This document shows positions 42,684 through 51,577 of a stretch of 64,000 nucleotides of DNA, piece by piece; position 1 is the stretch's first letter; every line of letters starts with the position of its first letter. The stretch is from JAVBMV01 sp031552145. GTDB lineage: Bacteria; Myxococcota; Myxococcia; Myxococcales; UBA5297. A program made the translations under genes and the position numbers. A model generated the notes under the pieces. It saw only the letters and a program-made list of their open reading frames with translations. It was not told the DNA's origin and did not search any database. The stretch is from the NCBI GenBank assembly GCA_031552145.1, contig JAVBMV010000014.1:1-64000 (forward strand), written 5' to 3'.

Positions 42684-43496
42684 ATGGCCACCAAGCAGAG
42701 CACCATCGATTTCCTACTCGATCAACTCGCCCGGCTCGACGGAGTCTCCGCCAGGAAGATGTTTGGCGAGTTCGCTATCTACGTCGATGGCAAGATCGTC
42801 GGGCTGGTCTGCGACGATAGCCTCTTCCTCAAGCCTACCGCTGAGGTGCGCCTCTATCTGGGGGAGAACTGCGCCGAGGAGCCTCCCTATCCCAGCGCGA
42901 AGCCGCACCTGGTGGTGGACGAGGAGCGCTGGGAGGATGACGAGTGGATGTGCGAGCTCTTCCGTGTGGCGGCGGCGGCTCTGCCTCTGCCCGTGAAGAA
43001 GGGGGCGGCTCCCAAGAAGGCCGCCACGGAGAAGACGGCCACGGCGAAGTCAGCCACGAAGAGACCCGCCAAAGAGGTCGCGCCGACCCAGGCGGGCGCG
43101 CCCCATCCCTACCAGGACGATCCGACGCCCGCGCAGCTCAAACGAACTCTGACCGCCTGCCCCGCGCCGCTGCGCGAACTCTACCTGGGGCTCCACGCGC
43201 TGGTGGTCGAGGTCCTGCCCGACGTGAAGTATAGCCTCGACCTGAAGGACGGCATGCTCGGCTATGGCGCCCATCAATATGGCGCCAACGGCTGGGGTGT
43301 CGCCGCGCTGGCCTTCTATTCGAAGTGGGTGAGCCTCGGCTTTCTCCAGGGTGCGGCGCTTCCAGATCCCAAGTCGCTGCTCGAGGGCTCTGGCAAGAGC
43401 CTGCGCCATGTGAAGATTCGCTCCGCGGAGGAGTTGAAGAAGCACTCCGCGGCGATATGCGCGTTGGTGAAGGCCGCCTCGAAGGCGAATAGATAG
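42684..43496 (+). CDS. TfoX N-terminal domain fused to DUF1801 domain
   Basis: 270 residues. Residues 1-100 match the TfoX N-terminal domain (ARKMFGEFAIYVDGKIVGLV, then LFLKPTAEVRLYLGE). A Lys/Ala/Pro-rich linker follows (about 108-145). Residues about 150-268 match DUF1801/YdhG (REIYLGLHALVVEVLP-like ELYLGLHALVVEVLPDVKYS, VAALAFYSKWVSLGF, GKSLRHVKIRSAEELK). TfoX proteins influence competence gene expression in some bacteria; DUF1801 has no settled function. The linker resembles histone-like Lys/Ala tails and could bind DNA. Confidence 0.85.
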   Translation: MATKQSTIDFLLDQLARLDGVSARKMFGEFAIYVDGKIVGLVCDDSLFLKPTAEVRLYLGENCAEEPPYPSAKPHLVVDEERWEDDEWMCELFRVAAAALPLPVKKGAAPKKAATEKTATAKSATKRPAKEVAPTQAGAPHPYQDDPTPAQLKRTLTACPAPLRELYLGLHALVVEVLPDVKYSLDLKDGMLGYGAHQYGANGWGVAALAFYSKWVSLGFLQGAALPDPKSLLEGSGKSLRHVKIRSAEELKKHSAAICALVKAASKANR

Positions 43497-43523
43497 CGGC
43501 GAGCGCTCGCGCTCTGCTCCTCG

Positions 43524-44342
43524 CTAGAAGGCCCAGCGCAACACCAGGAGGTTGGAGGAGAGGCCCATCCGCGGCGCCAGAGCGCCCTCCTTCGCCTGCT
43601 TGGGTCGGTGAAGGGCGGAGACGCCGAGCCCCACAGCCGTTCCAACCGCCGCTCCGGCCAGCACGTCGGTGAACCAGTGCTGATCGGCGCTGATCCTCAG
43701 GAGTCCCGTCGCGACGGCACCCACGCCACCCAAGGTCCAGACGAGTGGCTCCAACCGATAGCCCCGCATGTGCGCCACCGCTCCGGCGGAGGTGGCCAGG
43801 GCGAAGGCCATGGTGGTGTGCCCCGAGATGAAGGAGGCGTTCCTGTCCTGGCGATCCCAGCGCGAATCGCCGTAGTCGAGCGCCGGGTCGACTGTGAGCG
43901 GTCGCGCGCGCGCGAAGCTCGCCTTGAAGACCTCGGTCAAGACGCTCGCGAGCGCGACTGACTCGGCGACGATCAGCAGGTCGGCGCCGGGGGAGGGGGC
44001 TCCCGAATCGAGCGCCTCGCCCCATCCTGTCCAGGCGCCAGCGCTGGCCAAGAGAAGCGTCGCGTAGCTGAGCCCGTCGGCCAGAGCGGGTTTGTTCCAG
44101 CGCAGCGCGGAGCGAACGGAGTTATCCAACGAATTGGTTGAACACCAACGGCATTGCTCGGGAATAAGGGTCGACTTGAGCGCCGTCTCGGAGATGAGCA
44201 TCAGCGCCAAGGCGCTCGCGGTGACGCTCAGATCGAGCGTCAGGTCGTAGCGCGGCTCAGGCGCCTCTGCGCGCGCGGGTGCCGGGGGAAGGGAGAGGCA
44301 GGGGATGGCAAGCGCCACCGCGATGGCGACGAGGCGGCGCAT
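43524..44342 (-). CDS. PAP2-superfamily phosphatase
   Basis: 272 residues from the ATG at 44342, which gives a clean signal peptide (MRRLVAIAVALAIPC to ARA); a GTG at 44378 is possible. The three PAP2 motifs are present: KASFARARP, SFISGHT and LRISADQHWFTD. Several membrane spans. Probably dephosphorylates lipid phosphates such as undecaprenyl pyrophosphate or phosphatidate at the periplasmic face. Substrate not decidable from sequence. Confidence 0.88.
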   Translation of the reverse strand: MRRLVAIAVALAIPCLSLPPAPARAEAPEPRYDLTLDLSVTASALALMLISETALKSTLIPEQCRWCSTNSLDNSVRSALRWNKPALADGLSYATLLLASAGAWTGWGEALDSGAPSPGADLLIVAESVALASVLTEVFKASFARARPLTVDPALDYGDSRWDRQDRNASFISGHTTMAFALATSAGAVAHMRGYRLEPLVWTLGGVGAVATGLLRISADQHWFTDVLAGAAVGTAVGLGVSALHRPKQAKEGALAPRMGLSSNLLVLRWAF

Positions 44343-44426
44343 GTGACAGGTTCGCGTGTTGGTAAGGGAATAGGACACGGCTGCATCCTATCGCGCCTAC
44401 TCGGACCTGGGCGAACCAGGCGAACG

Positions 44427-45074
44427 CTACGCGGCCTTCGCCGCGGAAACGGGAGCGGCGGCCTTCTTGACCCAGCCCATGGGTTTGCCGAGCGGCAACA
44501 CCACGCGGCCGAAGTGGCCGTTCAACATCGTTCCCGCGGCGGCGTAGAAGCCGACGAGCGCGATGGCCAGCTCGGTCCATCCCGCCACCATCTTCGAGGC
44601 GTGCGTGGCGATGCCGAAGGAGCTGAGCGCGAGCCCCAGGAAGAGCACGTCAATGAGCGCCAAGATGGCGAAGAGCGCCTTGTTGGTCTCGCTCGCCGCT
44701 ACCGTCATGAAGAGTGAGAAGGCGAGGAACCCCAGGAAGGCCACACCGAGCTGCGCGCCATCGGCCGAGGCGGCGACCTCGGGACCGAAGGCGCCCATGC
44801 GCGTAGCCCAGGACATCGCCATGGCGAGCCAGAAGAGTCCATAGGCGCCGAAGGCGGTCGCGCCGAAGAGGTTGTTCTTCTTGAAGTCGATGCCGCACGC
44901 GATGAGCTGAGCGACGGCCCCGAGGAAGATGGCCCAGGGGAGGACGAGCGCGTGGCCCGTCGTCCAGCCGAGCTTCTCAGTCGAGGCGACAAGGGTGACC
45001 ATCGCGAGGCCGAAGAGGCCGAGGGTGCTGGGATCCGCGGTAACAGACTTGACGTTGACGGTATCTGAGTTCAT
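44427..45074 (-). CDS. GPR1/FUN34/YaaH (SatP-like) acetate transporter
   Basis: 215 residues from the ATG at 45074 with GGAGAAG upstream. Six spans as in the SatP family. The signature near the N-terminus is degenerate (ADPSTLGLFGLA for NPAPLGL), while FGAYGLFWLAMAMSW and ETNKALFAILALIDVLFLGL are family-like. Moves acetate or succinate with protons in characterised members. The CoA-transferase pair at 55.5 kb would fit acid metabolism but is not linked. Confidence 0.82.
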   Translation of the reverse strand: MNSDTVNVKSVTADPSTLGLFGLAMVTLVASTEKLGWTTGHALVLPWAIFLGAVAQLIACGIDFKKNNLFGATAFGAYGLFWLAMAMSWATRMGAFGPEVAASADGAQLGVAFLGFLAFSLFMTVAASETNKALFAILALIDVLFLGLALSSFGIATHASKMVAGWTELAIALVGFYAAAGTMLNGHFGRVVLPLGKPMGWVKKAAAPVSAAKAA

Positions 45075-45160
45075 GGCGGCGGGCTTCTCCCACATCTGCT
45101 GTGAGAGCGTCAACCGGGCGCGGTTGGAGTGTCGTAGGAGGTCGGCATGCGCGAAAGGCG

Positions 45161-46087
45161 TCAGTAGATCGCCACCAGCGAGAGCGAGCCGATGGCCAGC
45201 CAAAGGATCACCCCAAAAAGTACGGGCCTTGCCCCGACCCGCCTGAGCGACTCCGCCGAGAGACCCGCTCCGATGCAGAGGAGCGTTACCGCCATCCCTG
45301 CCTTGGCGCAGTATCTCAGCGCCGGCAGGGCCGGAGCGAGCTCCGGCACGAAGCTGCCGAGTAGCGACGCCGCGAGGAAGAGGCCGATGAACCAGGGGAC
45401 CTGAGGCGCGCGCGCCGAGCCGCCGCGCCGCGTCAGGAGGCCCGCCACCAGCGCGATCGGGATGATCCAGAGCGTGCGCGAGAGCTTCACCGCCATCGCG
45501 GTCGAGAGCGCCTCGGTGCCGTAGGACGAGGCAGCCCCCACCACCGAGGAGATGTCATGGATGGCGAGGCCGGCCCAGTTGCCGAACTGCTCGGGGGTGA
45601 GCGCCAGCAGATGCCCCAGTGCGGGAAAGAGGTAGAGCGCGAGGGCGTTGAGCAGAAAGACTGTGCCCAGCGCGACCGAGATCTCGGCCTGCGCGGCGCC
45701 GATGGCCAGGGCCACGGCCGCGATGGCCGAGCCGCCGCAGATGGCGGTTCCCGCCGAGAGCAGGGTGCTGGTCGAGGTGGGCAGCTTCAGCAGGCGGCGC
45801 AGCAGCGCGCCCAGCGAGAAGCTGACCGCGATGGTCAGGGCGGAGAGCCAAAAGCCGTGGCGCGCCGCCTGCGCGATGGCGCCCAGGTTCATTCCGAAGC
45901 CGAGCAGCACCACAGATAATTGCAGTAGCGGCTTGCTCCAGCGCTTCAAGAGAAGAGGGAAGGGCGTCTCGAAAGCGAGCGCGATGACCAGGCCAAGCGC
46001 CAGGGCGAGCCCAGGCGAAGCCCATGGCGTGAGGCAGAAGAGGAGCGCGCAGAGAAAGAGCGCGCGCGAGAATCGCGTCGTTGTCAC
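45161..46087 (-). CDS. YeiH-family putative sulfate exporter
   Basis: 308 residues with about ten spans, GTG start. Family marks: LLGFGMNLGAIAQA, SAGTAICGGSAIAAVALAIG, GNWAGLAIHDISSVVGAAS and AVKLSRTLWIIPIAL. The family (UPF0324) is predicted to export sulfate or related anions. It stands alone on the minus strand, 86 bases upstream of the acetate transporter gene. Confidence 0.88.
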   Translation of the reverse strand: MTTTRFSRALFLCALLFCLTPWASPGLALALGLVIALAFETPFPLLLKRWSKPLLQLSVVLLGFGMNLGAIAQAARHGFWLSALTIAVSFSLGALLRRLLKLPTSTSTLLSAGTAICGGSAIAAVALAIGAAQAEISVALGTVFLLNALALYLFPALGHLLALTPEQFGNWAGLAIHDISSVVGAASSYGTEALSTAMAVKLSRTLWIIPIALVAGLLTRRGGSARAPQVPWFIGLFLAASLLGSFVPELAPALPALRYCAKAGMAVTLLCIGAGLSAESLRRVGARPVLFGVILWLAIGSLSLVAIY

Positions 46088-46174
46088 AGGCGCATCGTAG
46101 CTGGGAGATGCGCGTAGAGGTCAAGCAGACACAGCGCGCGCGCATTACCCTCCACATCAGAGGAGCGCCTAGAG

Positions 46175-46570
46175 ATGAAGGTCACCAGCGGATTCAAAGA
46201 TTTTCTCTTGAAGCAGAACGTTGTCTCGCTCGCCATCGGTGTCGTGATTGGCGGCGCGGTGGGCAAGGTGGTGAGCGCCCTTGTCGATGATCTGGTAATG
46301 CCCCTCATCGGCTTGCTCTTGCCGAGTGGCGACTGGCGTACCGCCGAGCTCAAGCTCGGCACCAGCGGCGCCATCAAGTATGGCGACCTTATCGGGCGGT
46401 TTCTCGACTTCCTGGTGATCGCCTTGGTGGTCTTCTTTCTTGTGCGCTACCTTTTCAAGCTGGATGCCAAGCCCGCGGCGCCGGTCCACAAATGCGCCGA
46501 GTGCCTGGAGCCGATCCCGGCCGAGGCGAAGCGCTGCAAGGCTTGCGGCGAGCCGCAGCGCCTGAGGTAG
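46175..46570 (+). CDS. mscL: Large-conductance mechanosensitive channel with C-terminal zinc ribbon
   Basis: 131 residues. N-terminal helix and pore span are typical (GFKDFLLKQNVVSLAIGVVI, GGAVGKVVSALVDDLVMPLIG). The second span is FLVIALVVFFLVRYLF. Instead of the usual C-terminal helical bundle only, the protein ends with a zinc ribbon (CAEC, then CKACGEP). Opens under hypo-osmotic stress to release solutes. The ribbon variant is known in other bacteria but its role is unclear. Confidence 0.93.
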   Translation: MKVTSGFKDFLLKQNVVSLAIGVVIGGAVGKVVSALVDDLVMPLIGLLLPSGDWRTAELKLGTSGAIKYGDLIGRFLDFLVIALVVFFLVRYLFKLDAKPAAPVHKCAECLEPIPAEAKRCKACGEPQRLR

Positions 46571-46579
46571 CGGCGCCGC

Positions 46580-46909
46580 CTAGGTAAGCAGCGACTGGGC
46601 CATCGAGAGCAAGAACTCCTGTTCCCCTAGCCCCTCGTCGCGCACGGCGTCGCTGCGCCCCACCTGTCTGCCATCGACGAAGAAGAGGACCGTGGGAATG
46701 GTCTCGATCTGAAACTCGCCCCAGAGTGGGTTCTCCTCGTCGTCGAGCAGCACCTCCAGCGGCTCGAAGCCGGTTCCCGGGGTTACCAGCTCCTCGAACC
46801 GCGGCTTGAAGGCTCGGCAGAAGGGGCACCAGGTGGCGTGGAAGAGTATCGCCTTTCTGCCGCTCGCCATCTCTTGCGCCAAGTCGGCGCGCTCCGCGAC
46901 CGCTCTCAT
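46580..46909 (-). CDS. Thioredoxin-fold protein
   Basis: 109 residues, one thioredoxin domain with active site WCPFC (ILFHATWCPFCRAFKP) and cis-proline in IETIPTVLFFVDG. No signal peptide, so cytoplasmic. The ATG overlaps the stop of the chemoreceptor-like gene (ATGA), so the two are cotranslated. Reduces disulfides, partner unknown. Confidence 0.88.
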   Translation of the reverse strand: MRAVAERADLAQEMASGRKAILFHATWCPFCRAFKPRFEELVTPGTGFEPLEVLLDDEENPLWGEFQIETIPTVLFFVDGRQVGRSDAVRDEGLGEQEFLLSMAQSLLT

Positions 46910-49900
46910 GGGCTTCCTCCCTCGTTGGCAGCTTCCTTGATGTCCTTTAGAAGGACGTTGGGATCGACCGCCGCCGTCATCTCGTCGCTGACTCGCTTGG
47001 AGAGCGCTGTCAGGTTCTCGGCGATCTGGGTAACGGTCGCGGAGGTGTCCATCATGTCGGAGACGTCGAGAGAGAACTGGTTGACGGCATTGAGCGTGTT
47101 GTCGGCGTAGGTGCGCGCGGTCTGCGCCTCGTTCTCGATCGCCTGGGCGGCCGAGGCGAAGGAGCGGATCGCCTCCGAGAGACCAGAGATCATATGGCCT
47201 GCCGTCTCGGTAGCGGAGGCCGCCTCCTGCGCGCGCCGCTCTTCTTCGAGCGTCTCGGACATGGCGGCGACCGACTCCTTCTGTACCTCGGTGAGCTGAG
47301 CGCGGATGCGCTCGGCCGAGCGCTTCGACTGCTCCGCCAATTGGTTCATCTCCTTCGCCACGACGAGGAAGCCGCGCCCATGCTCACCCGCGCGCACCGC
47401 CTCGATCGAGGCGTTGAGCGCCAGGACGTTGGAGCGCTCCGCGACGTGGCGCACGGTGTCGATGATCTCGGTGATCTGTTGCGCGTGTCGGTCGAGCGCG
47501 CGCATGCGCTCCGCCGTGGTTCGCACTTGACTCATCAAGCTCTCGATCATGGCCACGGCTTCAGAGCTGGCCTTCTGACCCGACGCGGCGTTCTCCTCCG
47601 AGCGATGGACTGTCTCGAGCATCTCCGAGGTAGAGCGGACCGACGAGCGGGAGCAGCGAGTCACCGTCTCGAGCGAGGCGCTCATCTCGCGCAGCGCGGA
47701 GGCTTGGCGGGAGGCCATCTCATTCTCGCGCGCGGCGACCGAGACCATGCGCCTGGCTTCACCTGTGAACTCCGCGATGGCGGAGGAGGCACGCTCGCGC
47801 AGCCGGAGCATCGAGGCGACGGCCTCCTGGAGGGATGCCCGGTGGGATTGCATCAGGCGGGTGCGCGCTCTCCAGGTGGAGATGAGCCAATAGAGCCCCA
47901 GCAGCGCGCCCGCGAGGAGCAGTGTCAAGGCCAGCCCCCTGACGAAGGGGCGCTGCAGGAAGGCAGGTTCGACGGTGAGCGTCAGCCGGGTCGTGGGGCC
48001 CCAGGTGCTGCCGGCGCGCCGCGCCCGCACCTCCAATAGGGAGGAACCCGGCTTCAGGTCGAGCTCAGCGCCGCGCGCCGTACCCAGCTCGATCCAGGGA
48101 GTTGTGGTGTCGAGCGATCCTAGGTCGTCTACGAGACGGTACTGTTGGAAGAGCTCGGTGCGCTTGCTGTTCGAGGCGGCGCCAAAGGCAAGGTGGAACG
48201 CGTGATGCCGGCCACCCGGGAGCACGAGCGCGCTGCGATTTCTCTCGAGCTCTACCCATTCGCCATCTACCTCGAACCCCTCGACGAGCGCGGGGATGGT
48301 ATCGGGAGGAGTCAAGGAGGTAGAGCTGAAGCGGGCGAGACCGCCCCTGACGCCGACCCAGATGTCGCCGTTGGGCTCCGCAAGGAAGACGTTAGGAAGG
48401 GCGATGTCGCTGGGGAGCCCTTCCGGCTCGCCGAAGGTGAGCTGGTCCTCTCCCATCAGGAGCTTCACGCCCCCTCCCGTTCCAACCCAGATACGCCCCG
48501 AGGCATCGCTGCCCACGAACGCAGCCCGCTCTCCAGTTACTTCCATGCCCAGGTGATCGACTACGAACCCAAGAGTCTTGGGATCCATCGAGAGGCAGCC
48601 CGCGCCCACTGGCTCGGCATAGGTGAAGCAGATCGTGTCGGAGCGTACCCGGGAGAGCGACGTGAGTTCCTGGCGTCTGAGGCCATTGGCCTGAGTGAAG
48701 CGCCGCCACTGCGCGTCGACATAGAATGACAGCCCCTGTTTACTGGCGGCGAAGACCCTGTTCCTCTGATCGACGAGTACGCTGTTGAAGGAATCGCCCT
48801 CGGTTGACCAAGGGAAGGTGACCTTGCGCACGTTCTCGATCTTTCCCTGCGGAATCTCGAAGAGCCCGGCCTCGCCCGCTGCGATCCAGATGGTGCCGTC
48901 CGGCGCGCGGCTCGTGCCGCGGACCTTCGTCTCGCTCGTCTGGAGCCAAGGCGGCGGCGGAAGCCACGTGATCGAGGCGCTCTGTCGATCCATGATCCCG
49001 AGCGCCAAGGCATTGCTTCCGAGCAGCAGCTTTCCACCATCGAGCGGCGTGATGGAGTAGATCGGGCGCTCTTGGGAGCCGGCGACGGGATGCCAACCAG
49101 CGCCGTCCGCGCGGAGCAGGGCTCGCTCCGCTCCCACCCAGAGAGTCCCAGTCTCGTCGCGGAACAAAGAGAGGGGGCGTCCCCAGGAGAGGCCAGTCTC
49201 TGCCGTGTGGGCGCGCCAGAGTCCCTGCCCCTTGAGTCGCCGAAGAGTGTTTCCTCCCAACCAAAGTGTGCCATCCTTGTCCAGGAGCGCCGTCCTGTAT
49301 CTTCCCAAGGGGACGCCATCTTCGGCTCCAAAATGGCGCCATTCGAGCGCGGTGCCCTTGGAGAGCGCCACGGCGAAACCCAGGGTCGTCGGCAGCCAAG
49401 CGCGTCCTAGCTCGTCCACGGCGAGGCGCGCCTCGTTGGAGAGGGGCGGCACTTCCTGCGTGTGCTCCCTCACCTCGCGCGCAGGGTCGATGCTGAAGAG
49501 GCGAGAGCCCACCTTCACGAGGAGCCGCTCGCGCGAGAGCACGGCGAGCGAAGCCGGCCCATCGGTCGAGACGGGAAGCCGTGCCCATACGGCGCTCGTC
49601 GCGAGGTTGGTCTGGTAGAGCGTGTCGCCCGAGAGCGCGAAATAGGAGCCTGCGCTCGCCGAGGGGGCCAGCGCGCTCGCGCCGCGCTTCGCCCAGTCTT
49701 GTACGGGGCTGAGGGTCGTCGAGCGGAAGGTGAAGAGCCCGTCGCGCGTCCCGATGAGGACCGAACCATCGGGTCCCGCGATCATGTCGGTGATCTTGGT
49801 CAGATGCTTCGTCTGATCGCTCGGGAGCGCCTTGAAACTTCCCGCCACCATCCGCGCTAGCCCCCAGCTTCCACCGACCCAGAGGTCGCCCTCCGAGGAG

Positions 49901-50298
49901 GAGACGAGCCACTTCACCTCGGCGCTCGGAAGGCCGTTGGCGAGCCCATACTTGCGGAGCGTGCCCCCGATCATTCCGTAGAGCCCATCGTCGGTGCCGA
50001 TCCACAGGATGCGGTTGTTGCCCTGGAGCATGGCGTGTGTGGAGAGCGCGGTGAAGCGTTCTCGCGCGCCGAAGCTCTCGAAGAAGATGCGCCCCTGGGG
50101 GACGTCCGAGCGGATGGGGCTCTCGAGGTCGAGCACCCGGTGCTGAGGGCTAGTGGCATCGCTGCGCGCACCTGGCTCCGAGGCAGCGAGGGTGGCAAGA
50201 ACGAGGACGATCGCGAGCTGCAAGCTGTGCCTCCGTGGGCTCTTGGTTGCAATGTCGGGAAGTTCCGCTGGTCTATACCATGCCCTTGACTTGCACAC
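46906..50298 (-). CDS. Chemoreceptor with periplasmic two-component-regulator propeller
   Basis: 1130 residues. A signal/anchor near 27-45 (LQLAIVLVLATLAASEPGA) is followed by about 620 residues of Reg_prop-type blades (RILWIGTDDGLYGM, DGTLWLGGNTLRRLKGQGLW, GRIWVGTGGGVKLLMGE). A Y_Y_Y-like beta domain (LEVRARRAGSTWGP) and a span (FVRGLALTLLLAGALLGLYW) come next. The cytoplasmic part is a methyl-accepting signalling coiled coil whose hairpin tip is canonical (RSNVLALNASIEAVRAGEHG, RGFLVVAKEMNQLAEQS). No HAMP domain separates span and coiled coil. Propeller sensors of this kind usually feed histidine kinases or GGDEF proteins, so this pairing is unusual. GTG start, weak ribosome binding site; divergent from truA. 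Confidence 0.88.
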   Translation of the reverse strand: MCKSRAWYRPAELPDIATKSPRRHSLQLAIVLVLATLAASEPGARSDATSPQHRVLDLESPIRSDVPQGRIFFESFGARERFTALSTHAMLQGNNRILWIGTDDGLYGMIGGTLRKYGLANGLPSAEVKWLVSSSEGDLWVGGSWGLARMVAGSFKALPSDQTKHLTKITDMIAGPDGSVLIGTRDGLFTFRSTTLSPVQDWAKRGASALAPSASAGSYFALSGDTLYQTNLATSAVWARLPVSTDGPASLAVLSRERLLVKVGSRLFSIDPAREVREHTQEVPPLSNEARLAVDELGRAWLPTTLGFAVALSKGTALEWRHFGAEDGVPLGRYRTALLDKDGTLWLGGNTLRRLKGQGLWRAHTAETGLSWGRPLSLFRDETGTLWVGAERALLRADGAGWHPVAGSQERPIYSITPLDGGKLLLGSNALALGIMDRQSASITWLPPPPWLQTSETKVRGTSRAPDGTIWIAAGEAGLFEIPQGKIENVRKVTFPWSTEGDSFNSVLVDQRNRVFAASKQGLSFYVDAQWRRFTQANGLRRQELTSLSRVRSDTICFTYAEPVGAGCLSMDPKTLGFVVDHLGMEVTGERAAFVGSDASGRIWVGTGGGVKLLMGEDQLTFGEPEGLPSDIALPNVFLAEPNGDIWVGVRGGLARFSSTSLTPPDTIPALVEGFEVDGEWVELERNRSALVLPGGRHHAFHLAFGAASNSKRTELFQQYRLVDDLGSLDTTTPWIELGTARGAELDLKPGSSLLEVRARRAGSTWGPTTRLTLTVEPAFLQRPFVRGLALTLLLAGALLGLYWLISTWRARTRLMQSHRASLQEAVASMLRLRERASSAIAEFTGEARRMVSVAARENEMASRQASALREMSASLETVTRCSRSSVRSTSEMLETVHRSEENAASGQKASSEAVAMIESLMSQVRTTAERMRALDRHAQQITEIIDTVRHVAERSNVLALNASIEAVRAGEHGRGFLVVAKEMNQLAEQSKRSAERIRAQLTEVQKESVAAMSETLEEERRAQEAASATETAGHMISGLSEAIRSFASAAQAIENEAQTARTYADNTLNAVNQFSLDVSDMMDTSATVTQIAENLTALSKRVSDEMTAAVDPNVLLKDIKEAANEGGSP

Positions 50299-50353
50299 CC
50301 GCTCTTGTCGACCCTGTCTGCGGAATTACTCGAGACCCGCGGGAACAAGCGAC

Positions 50354-51088
50354 GTGCGCAATCTGAAGCTCCTCATCGAATATGACGGGACCGCCTTCAG
50401 CGGTTGGCAAGTACAGCCCAACGGTCGCACGATTCAGGGCGAGTTGGAGCGCGCCCTCGAGCGTGTGACCGGCGTGCCCCAGAGGCTCCGGGGGGCGGGG
50501 CGGACCGACGCCGGCGTGCACGCGCTGGGACAGGTGGCGAACCTGCGCACCGAGAGCGCGCTGCCGCTTGCGGCTTTTGTGGCCGGTGTGAACGCGCACC
50601 TGCCGAAGGAGATCGCGGTCCGGAGCGCCGAAGAGGCGCCGGAGAGCTTTGATGCGCGCCGTTCGGCGGCCGGGAAGCTCTATCGCTATCGAATCGTCAA
50701 TAGGCCTGGACGCGCTCCGCTCTCGCGCCGCTACGCCTGGGAGCACTTCAGGCCGCTCCAGCTGGGCGCGATGCAGGAGGGCGCGGCGCTGCTCCTGGGG
50801 CGGCACGACTTCAGCGCCTTCCGCGCCAGCGACTGCGAGGCGAAGAGCACAGTGAGGAGTCTGCGCCGGCTGGAGCTGACGCAGTGCGGCGAGGAGCTGA
50901 CGATCGAGTTGGTGGCCGACGCCTTCCTCAAACACATGGTGAGGAACATCGTCGGGAGCCTCGTGGCCGTGGGCCTAGGGCGCTATCCGCCTGCCTGGAT
51001 GGGCGAGCTCTTGGCAAAGGGAGACCGGCGGCTCGCGGGCGCGACGGCGCCGGCACAAGGACTCTGCCTGGTCGAGGTCTATTACTGA
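50354..51088 (+). CDS. truA: tRNA pseudouridine(38-40) synthase
   Basis: 244 residues, usual length. It isomerises U38-U40 in tRNA anticodon loops. Catalytic Asp in GAGRTDAGVHALGQ; other family blocks are IEYDGTAFSGWQVQP at the N-terminus, ARRSAAGKLYRYRI, HDFSAFRASDCEAKSTVR and FLKHMVRNIVGSLV. GTG at 50354 gives the family N-terminus; longer frames overlap the divergent chemoreceptor gene. Confidence 0.96.
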   Translation: MRNLKLLIEYDGTAFSGWQVQPNGRTIQGELERALERVTGVPQRLRGAGRTDAGVHALGQVANLRTESALPLAAFVAGVNAHLPKEIAVRSAEEAPESFDARRSAAGKLYRYRIVNRPGRAPLSRRYAWEHFRPLQLGAMQEGAALLLGRHDFSAFRASDCEAKSTVRSLRRLELTQCGEELTIELVADAFLKHMVRNIVGSLVAVGLGRYPPAWMGELLAKGDRRLAGATAPAQGLCLVEVYY

Positions 51089-51097
51089 GGCGCCGCG

Positions 51098-51523
51098 CTA
51101 CTTCTTGAGCTGCTCCATGCGCAGGACCGCCAGCTTCTGGGCGAGGAGCTTCAGCGCCTCCTCCTCGGTGGCCACGATGGAGCGGATCTCGCTCGTGGTC
51201 GTCTTTCTGCCCGCGCTCTTGATGCCCATGCCGATGAGCGCGGTCGGGTTGATGTTGATGGAGTAATAGAGCCCACGCGTGCCGCCATATTGCATGAGGC
51301 GAGAGACGAGCTGCTTCGCAACCTCTGGCAGCGGTTCGAGTTTACGCAGGTCGCTCACCACGATGAAGGGTGAACCTCGAAAGGAGTCGACCGTCCGCTG
51401 ATAGGTCCGCTCGATCTCGGAACCCACCTGCTCGACGGCTTCGGCCGACAAAAAACCAAAGAGACGGAAGCGAAAAACGTTGCCGGCCGATTGAACTACT
51501 TCGAAATAGTCTGACGCGCGCAC
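51098..51523 (-). CDS. STAS-like small protein of unknown function
   Basis: 141 residues from a GTG preceded by GAGG. Alternating strands and helices (NVFRFRLFGFLSAEAVEQVG, SPFIVVSDLRKLEPLPEVAK, GLYYSININPTALIGMGIKS) suggest a SpoIIAA/STAS-like fold. It ends with a helix rich in Leu and Lys. No catalytic motif. It lies just downstream of rpoH on the same strand (54-base gap) and could be cotranscribed. Confidence 0.6.
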   Translation of the reverse strand: MRASDYFEVVQSAGNVFRFRLFGFLSAEAVEQVGSEIERTYQRTVDSFRGSPFIVVSDLRKLEPLPEVAKQLVSRLMQYGGTRGLYYSININPTALIGMGIKSAGRKTTTSEIRSIVATEEEALKLLAQKLAVLRMEQLKK

Positions 51524-51577
51524 TGCCTACCTCGAAAGAGTGGGACGCTCTTTCCAATGAGACCCGCGGGTCTCCTA

